DNA from: Bacteroidota bacterium
GTDB taxonomy: Bacteria; Bacteroidota; Bacteroidia; Bacteroidales; Lentimicrobiaceae
Assembly: GCA_023434665.1 (NCBI GenBank)
Contig: JAEYSM010000044.1
Coordinates: 1-9,664 of the forward strand
Direction of reading: 5' to 3'
DNA length: 9,664 nucleotides
The notes under the pieces were generated by a model. That model made no database searches. It worked only from the letters and a program-made list of their open reading frames with translations, and was not told the DNA's origin. Position 1 is the stretch's first letter, and every line of letters begins with the position of its first letter. This document shows, one piece after another, positions 6,785 to 9,664 of the stretch. Both the position numbers and the translations under genes were made by a program.

Positions 6785-7524
6785 GCTATGTTATGAGAGT
6801 CTTCTTAGTGTTTATTATTTTATTTATTCAATACGTTGTTCAAGCTCAAAAGGTTGATAATGGTTTATATATTAACAAAGAAAGTAAAGAATTCATTTCT
6901 ATAACTGATGAATGTATTCAGTTTAGATTAAATAGCAAAGACGCCTTTGGTTCGTTTTTGTTTGGTAAAGGTCACTATAAATTCAATGGTAAGAACAAAT
7001 ATAATATAAGTCCATGTGAAAGTCTCGGCGAACAGACTTCTATTTTGGAAATTGAACCCCGGAGAGATTCATTAATAACCATTCGGATTAATTATGAAGA
7101 TAGTACACCAATCATTTTTTCTTCAGTTTATATTATAGATGTTGATGTTCATAAGATGTTACCCAAAAATATTTACGTAAGCGATACAAACGGAATGATA
7201 TTATTGTCTGAGAATCAGATTATAAATCTAGTAAACAAAGTAATGTTATTGAAAGTGGAAGCTTTAGGTTTTTCCACTGAAAAACGAATTTTATTGAAAC
7301 GCGGATATAACTACATAATAAGGTCTATTATACCCATTGAATTCCCATTTACCTTATCTAAGTCGAGAAAATTTTTAATCAATAGCATTAATTCTAAGAA
7401 TATAAAAGTAGAAATATTGCGATGTAGAGGTGATGGAAAGGATTATGTTTCAACAACACTAAGTAAAGTAGATATTAAACCTGATAGTGATTTTTATCTG
7501 GATAAAGATTTAGATCAATATTAA
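6781..7524 (+). CDS. Exported protein of unknown function, 247 aa
   Basis: I chose the ATG that overlaps the preceding stop, because the signal peptide follows at once (MSYVMRVFLVFIILFIQYVV, cleavage after A22, before Q23). A second ATG at 6793 is equally possible. The frame is open back to 6733, but that extension would bury the signal peptide. The mature part begins with a beta-rich region (GLYINKESKEFISITDECIQ, then GKGHYKFNGKNKY). The middle, at about residues 115-180, resembles a carboxypeptidase-regulatory-like beta-sandwich, with SDTNGMILL and later KVEALGFSTEKR; this match is tentative. The C-terminus may be shortened. The stop sits in caatattaagg, and one extra T would let the frame run on through LRKGDKPGILISE to a TAG at 7558-7560. 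It is probably cargo of the Rhs array; the function is unknown. Confidence 0.7.
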   Translation: MSYVMRVFLVFIILFIQYVVQAQKVDNGLYINKESKEFISITDECIQFRLNSKDAFGSFLFGKGHYKFNGKNKYNISPCESLGEQTSILEIEPRRDSLITIRINYEDSTPIIFSSVYIIDVDVHKMLPKNIYVSDTNGMILLSENQIINLVNKVMLLKVEALGFSTEKRILLKRGYNYIIRSIIPIEFPFTLSKSRKFLINSINSKNIKVEILRCRGDGKDYVSTTLSKVDIKPDSDFYLDKDLDQY

Positions 7525-7534
7525 GGAAAGGTGA

Positions 7535-7699
7535 CAAACCAGGAATTTTGATCTCAGAATAGAAGTTAATGCAGGTATTGGATTATCATCCGTAGAATAT
7601 TATGGCGCAGTTTAAATTAGAAAATAACGGCTAAGCTTTCTCTCACAGTGAATACAAAACCAATAAATGGTGGCACTTCATTTATAAAATCCCAAGAAA
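7535..7699 (+). pseudogene. Possible coding remnant in the 175-bp gap before the TonB-C-like gene
   Basis: Two short protein-like stretches lie in this gap in different frames. The first reads NFDLRIEVNAGIGLSSVEYY at 7544-7603 and ends at TAA 7613-7615. The second starts at 7621 with KITAKLSLTVNTKPINGG and runs into the next gene's start. Together they look like the frameshifted end of one beta-strand-rich protein. I cannot name it, and the call rests only on residue composition. Confidence 0.35.
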
Positions 7700-8488
7700 A
7701 TGGTAAAACAAATTTATATTATTATAATTCTCTGCTTTTGTGTAAGTACATTATTTGCTCAAAATGATAGCATAGTTTACATCGGAATCAACAATGCGGA
7801 TGAAATGCCTGTTTTTGGTGGGGAAATAGCTGATTTTGTCCAAGACAATGTAAAATATCCAGAATCAGCCATAAGTGACTTTACACAAGGAAGTGTTTAT
7901 ATAACGTTTTATGTTGAAACAACCGGAGTAACAACAAACCATGTAGTTTTAAAAGGTATAAGAGAAGATTTAGATAATGAAGCTTTAAGAGTAGCTAAGC
8001 TTTTGGTATTTGATAAACCTGCAATGCAACGAGGAAGACCTGTTAAGATATTGCATAATGTCATTATAAATTTCAATTTAAATGGGTCAAATAAAAATTC
8101 TCAAGAATTGTTCACAAAAGAATTAGTCTGGGTTCTCCAAGATTCTATAGAAACATTAATCTTTCAAGACAAAAATCAGATATACGAATGGGGCAAAACC
8201 CAACTTCCTTTTTCTATTGTATCTTCTAAGGACTTTTCATCGAATGGGATGAATATTAATGTTGTTCTAGTTTCTGGATGTTCTGGAATACATTGTTGGA
8301 ATATATATGTTTTCACGGAAGACAAGGGGGCTTGGCATTTGGTTGCAAAAACAAATGCAAGATTAAAAGATCAATTATTGTTAGATGTTGATAGTACGCA
8401 TGAAAAGATAATATTTAAGACAAACTCTAGTCAGATAGGCGAATTGCCATATGAAGCGTTGTCCTTAAAACATGATAAAATAGAATGA
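7700..8488 (+). CDS. Exported protein with a TonB C-terminal-like domain
   Basis: A 262-aa protein with a signal peptide (residues 1-20, ending STLFA before Q21) and no retained membrane anchor. Residues of about 34-126 match the C-terminal domain of Bacteroidota TonB-family proteins. The signs are DEMPVFGGEIADFVQDNVKY-P, then QGSVYITFYVETTGVTTN, then LDNEALRVAKLL, then QRGRPVKILHNVIINFNL. True TonB energy transducers have an inner-membrane helix and a proline-rich linker to reach outer-membrane receptors. Both are absent here, so the domain is probably reused for binding rather than energy transfer. Residues 127-262 form a second, unrecognised region with the sequence VSGCSGIHCWNIYVF and two nearby cysteines. 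The gene is intact and stops just before another broken gene. Its neighbours suggest it is cargo of the Rhs array. Confidence 0.8.
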   Translation: MVKQIYIIIILCFCVSTLFAQNDSIVYIGINNADEMPVFGGEIADFVQDNVKYPESAISDFTQGSVYITFYVETTGVTTNHVVLKGIREDLDNEALRVAKLLVFDKPAMQRGRPVKILHNVIINFNLNGSNKNSQELFTKELVWVLQDSIETLIFQDKNQIYEWGKTQLPFSIVSSKDFSSNGMNINVVLVSGCSGIHCWNIYVFTEDKGAWHLVAKTNARLKDQLLLDVDSTHEKIIFKTNSSQIGELPYEALSLKHDKIE

Positions 8489-8491
8489 TAG

Positions 8492-8671
8492 ATACCTTCC
8501 TTAGAGCCATATCTTGGCCTTTACATTCAATTTGATAAGGACACGATATGCATGGGCGACTCACTATCTCTAGTTATGGAGTTTACAAATAAGACAAATG
8601 AGAATGTGGAATTCTATCCAGATTGTTTTCAAAAATTATCTCAACCATTTGTTAATCTTGAAATTTTATGA
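8492..8671 (+). pseudogene. Fragment of a secreted beta-sandwich-like protein
   Basis: An open stretch without a start codon reads PSLEPYLGLYIQFDKDTICM, then GDSLSLVMEFTNKTNENVEF, then YPDCFQKLSQPFVNLEIL, and ends at TGA 8669-8671. The pattern (a beta-strand, a D-x-L strand, then FTNKTNENVEFYP) resembles an immunoglobulin-like extracellular domain of the kind found in many Bacteroidota secreted proteins. No signal peptide precedes it, and it begins only 3 bp after the TonB-C-like gene's stop. Five bases after its own stop begins the duplicated end of another gene. Both of its ends therefore look like recombination joints. The exact family was not identified. Confidence 0.5.
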
Positions 8672-8675
8672 GTCA

Positions 8676-8854
8676 TTGTTGTGTGAGTTTGAAGTATGTG
8701 AGTGCATTAAAGACGAATATTATCCTCCATTATTACAATATTTTGATGGAAAAAGGAACACAATTATTTAATTCCAATAGGATGTAAATCAGAAAAGCGA
8801 TTTTTAAAATTATTTTCTGACCTTTTTAAATATTTAAGATTTAAAGATGGGTAA
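8676..8854 (+). pseudogene. Duplicated, frameshifted 3' end of the 269-aa exported-protein gene
   Basis: This is a near-identical copy of 6294-6473. It starts in mid-gene at ttgttgtgtgag and ends with the same stop codon (TAA 8852-8854). One A is missing from the A-run after ttttgatgg (five instead of six), which throws the reading frame. There is a change from aagtaagtg to aagtatgtg and only a few other substitutions. The first two thirds of the gene are absent and are replaced by the beta-sandwich fragment. The high identity implies a recent duplication or recombination. Confidence 0.9.
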
Positions 8855-8923
8855 ATTGGTATTGGATGTTTTACCTTCCGGTATTTCCATGGCCATTCTT
8901 TTAGAAATTTAACAGTTTATAAA

Positions 8924-9332
8924 ATGAAAAAAGTGTTTAAATTTTCAGCTTGTCTGCTGGTTACTATCTACTGTTCCAGCTTGTAAAGACTTCCCACCCG
9001 AGCGCGTTTACAGCTTTTGGTTAGAAAACAAAAGTGATGACTTGATTTACTTTTTGGTGAGTTATAGTTACCCGGATACAATAATCCCTGATTCTTACAA
9101 TAACATAACAGGGGTCAGATCAGGTTCAAAGTCACCCTATGATAGTGATGACCCTTGGGAAGAAGTATTTGAGGATCTTCCTTCTGATACTTTAAGCATA
9201 TTCATTTTTGATGGAGATTCAATTGATGAAAGTAATTGGCAGGAGATAAGAGAAGGATACAAGATTCTTAAAAGGTTCGATATGAGTTACGATGATTTAA
9301 AGCAAAATAAATGGATAGTCACTTACACATAG
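8924..9332 (+). pseudogene. Frameshifted lipoprotein-like gene
   Basis: The ATG at 8924 opens a signal-peptide-like sequence (MKKVFKFSACLLVTIY) that stops at TAA 8984-8986. In the next frame, open from 8928, the sequence reads LLSTVPACKDFPPERVYSFW and continues without a break to TAG 9330-9332. One extra base (or two missing) between about 8945 and 8980 would join them into an ~135-aa protein with a lipobox-like VPAC. The mature part is acidic (SPYDSDDPWEEVFEDLPSDT) and ends ILKRFDMSYDDLKQNKW plus IVTYT. This ending recalls small Bacteroidota lipoproteins, though I cannot name a family. An internal ATG at 9042 gives a 96-aa ORF without an export signal, which is unlikely to be the real start. 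The tail of a related gene is preserved at 5414-5437. As it stands, the lipoprotein should not be made. Confidence 0.7.
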
Positions 9333-9347
9333 ATGTTTAACATTAAC
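9309..9347 (+). repeat. Partner of the 39-bp lipoprotein-tail scar
   Basis: It covers the last seven codons and stop of the lipoprotein-like gene plus 15 bases beyond, and matches 5414-5452 at 34 of 39 positions. The similarity continues past the stop codon into non-coding DNA, so the two share descent as a DNA segment and not merely a protein motif. Confidence 0.8.
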
Positions 9348-9355
9348 AACCAGGT

Positions 9356-9387
9356 GATAAAAACTACCGGCAATTCATCACCGGTAG
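9356..9387 (-). terminator. Terminator-like hairpin for the minus strand
   Basis: CTACCGG at 9364-9370 and CCGGTAG at 9381-9387 form a perfect 7-bp stem with a 10-base loop. Read on the minus strand, the stem is followed by TTTTTATC, which is a plausible intrinsic terminator. No minus-strand gene is visible in the window beside it, so the assignment is weak. On the + strand no T-tract follows. Confidence 0.3.
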
Positions 9388-9618
9388 ACTGAGAATTGAA
9401 AATATTTATGATACAGGCACAGGTAATTTGAAGAAGATCGTCCGACAGCATGATAATATGACTATTTGGGAAGGCATAGATTTTAATAACCACGGCCAGT
9501 TGACTTTTAGTAGCAAAGGTGGTATTAAGTAGGATAAGGAATATTATCCTGAATCTGGATATCTGAAGTCGGTAACAGCCTCTGATATACAGTCGTTCGA
9601 GTATCATTATGATGCACT
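9381..9618 (+). repeat. Long direct repeat within Rhs, copy 2
   Basis: The partner of 5169-5404, two bases longer, in the same orientation and about 4.2 kb away. Similarity begins at ccggt and ends at gatgcact in both copies. Confidence 0.88.
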
Positions 9619-9664
9619 AAGCAACATGGACCACCAACTATTGAAAGGTAATTTTAATATCTCA
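9381..9664 (+). pseudogene. Rhs/YD-repeat fragment, copy 2 (runs off the window)
   Basis: A second Rhs piece, 48 bp after the lipoprotein-like gene, has no start codon. It reads GRLRIENIYDTGTGNLKKIV, then RQHDNMTIWEGIDFNNHGQL, then TFSSKGGIK followed by TAG at 9530-9532, where copy 1 has CAG (Gln). It then continues DKEYYPESGYLKSVTASDIQ and SFEYHYDALSN. It lacks the two single-base deletions of copy 1 but has its own nonsense codon, so both are broken independently. After about 9620 the sequence (NMDHQLLKGNFNIS) no longer looks like YD repeats. It may be another joint or cargo beginning past the window's end. Confidence 0.85.

Noticed and set aside
9042..9332. A 96-aa cytoplasmic protein starting at ATG 9042
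   Set aside because: Protein-like sequence, including a lipobox-like cysteine, continues upstream in the same frame to 8961, so this ATG is internal.
9530..9532. TAG read as Gln, because Rhs copy 1 has CAG at the same codon
   Set aside because: Only one such site is seen and the copy is a start-less fragment. TAG also appears to end the lipoprotein-like frame at 9330-9332. A nonsense mutation is simpler.

Overview
The window looks like a Bacteroidota (probably Bacteroidales-type) accessory region. The reasons are A+T-rich DNA, almost no Shine-Dalgarno sequences, exported proteins whose signal peptides end in A-x-A before Gln, a secreted TonB-C-like domain, and YD-repeat (Rhs) genes of the Bacteroidota style. 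This assignment is inferred from style, because no marker gene is present. All recognised genes lie on the + strand.

Left part (1-4200): the end of a type I restriction-modification operon. It holds the 3' end of hsdS (specificity subunit), a complete KilA-N domain gene, and a complete hsdR (motor and nuclease subunit). The KilA-N stop and the hsdR start overlap by one base, so the three genes read as one transcription unit. hsdM would be expected upstream, outside the window.

Junction (4201-4545): a truncated DUF262 (GmrSD N-domain-like) pseudogene with an in-frame stop. It breaks off right after its VLDGQQR motif and joins directly to the middle of an Rhs gene.

Right part (4541-9664): a decayed Rhs array with small cargo genes. 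Two Rhs fragments, near 4541-5660 and 9381-9664, share a repeat of about 237 bp. Between them lie three or four intact ORFs for exported proteins: a 269-aa unknown, a 73-aa N-terminal fragment, a 247-aa unknown, and a 262-aa TonB-C-like protein. Between these are pieces of other genes: a 58-codon domain fragment, a 179-bp copy of the 3' end of the 269-aa gene, a frameshifted lipoprotein gene, and a 39-bp scar of that lipoprotein family's 3' end inside the first Rhs fragment. The layout fits repeated recombination and deletion in an Rhs/cargo array. No Rhs core end or toxin tip is present, so any toxin-immunity pairing is inference.

I saw no tRNA, rRNA, CRISPR array, transposase or integrase. 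Several frameshifts are single-base and could in principle be assembly errors. However, the 3-kb hsdR is intact, and several lesions (large truncations, the chimeric junction, nonsense codons) are not simple indels, so real decay is the better reading.
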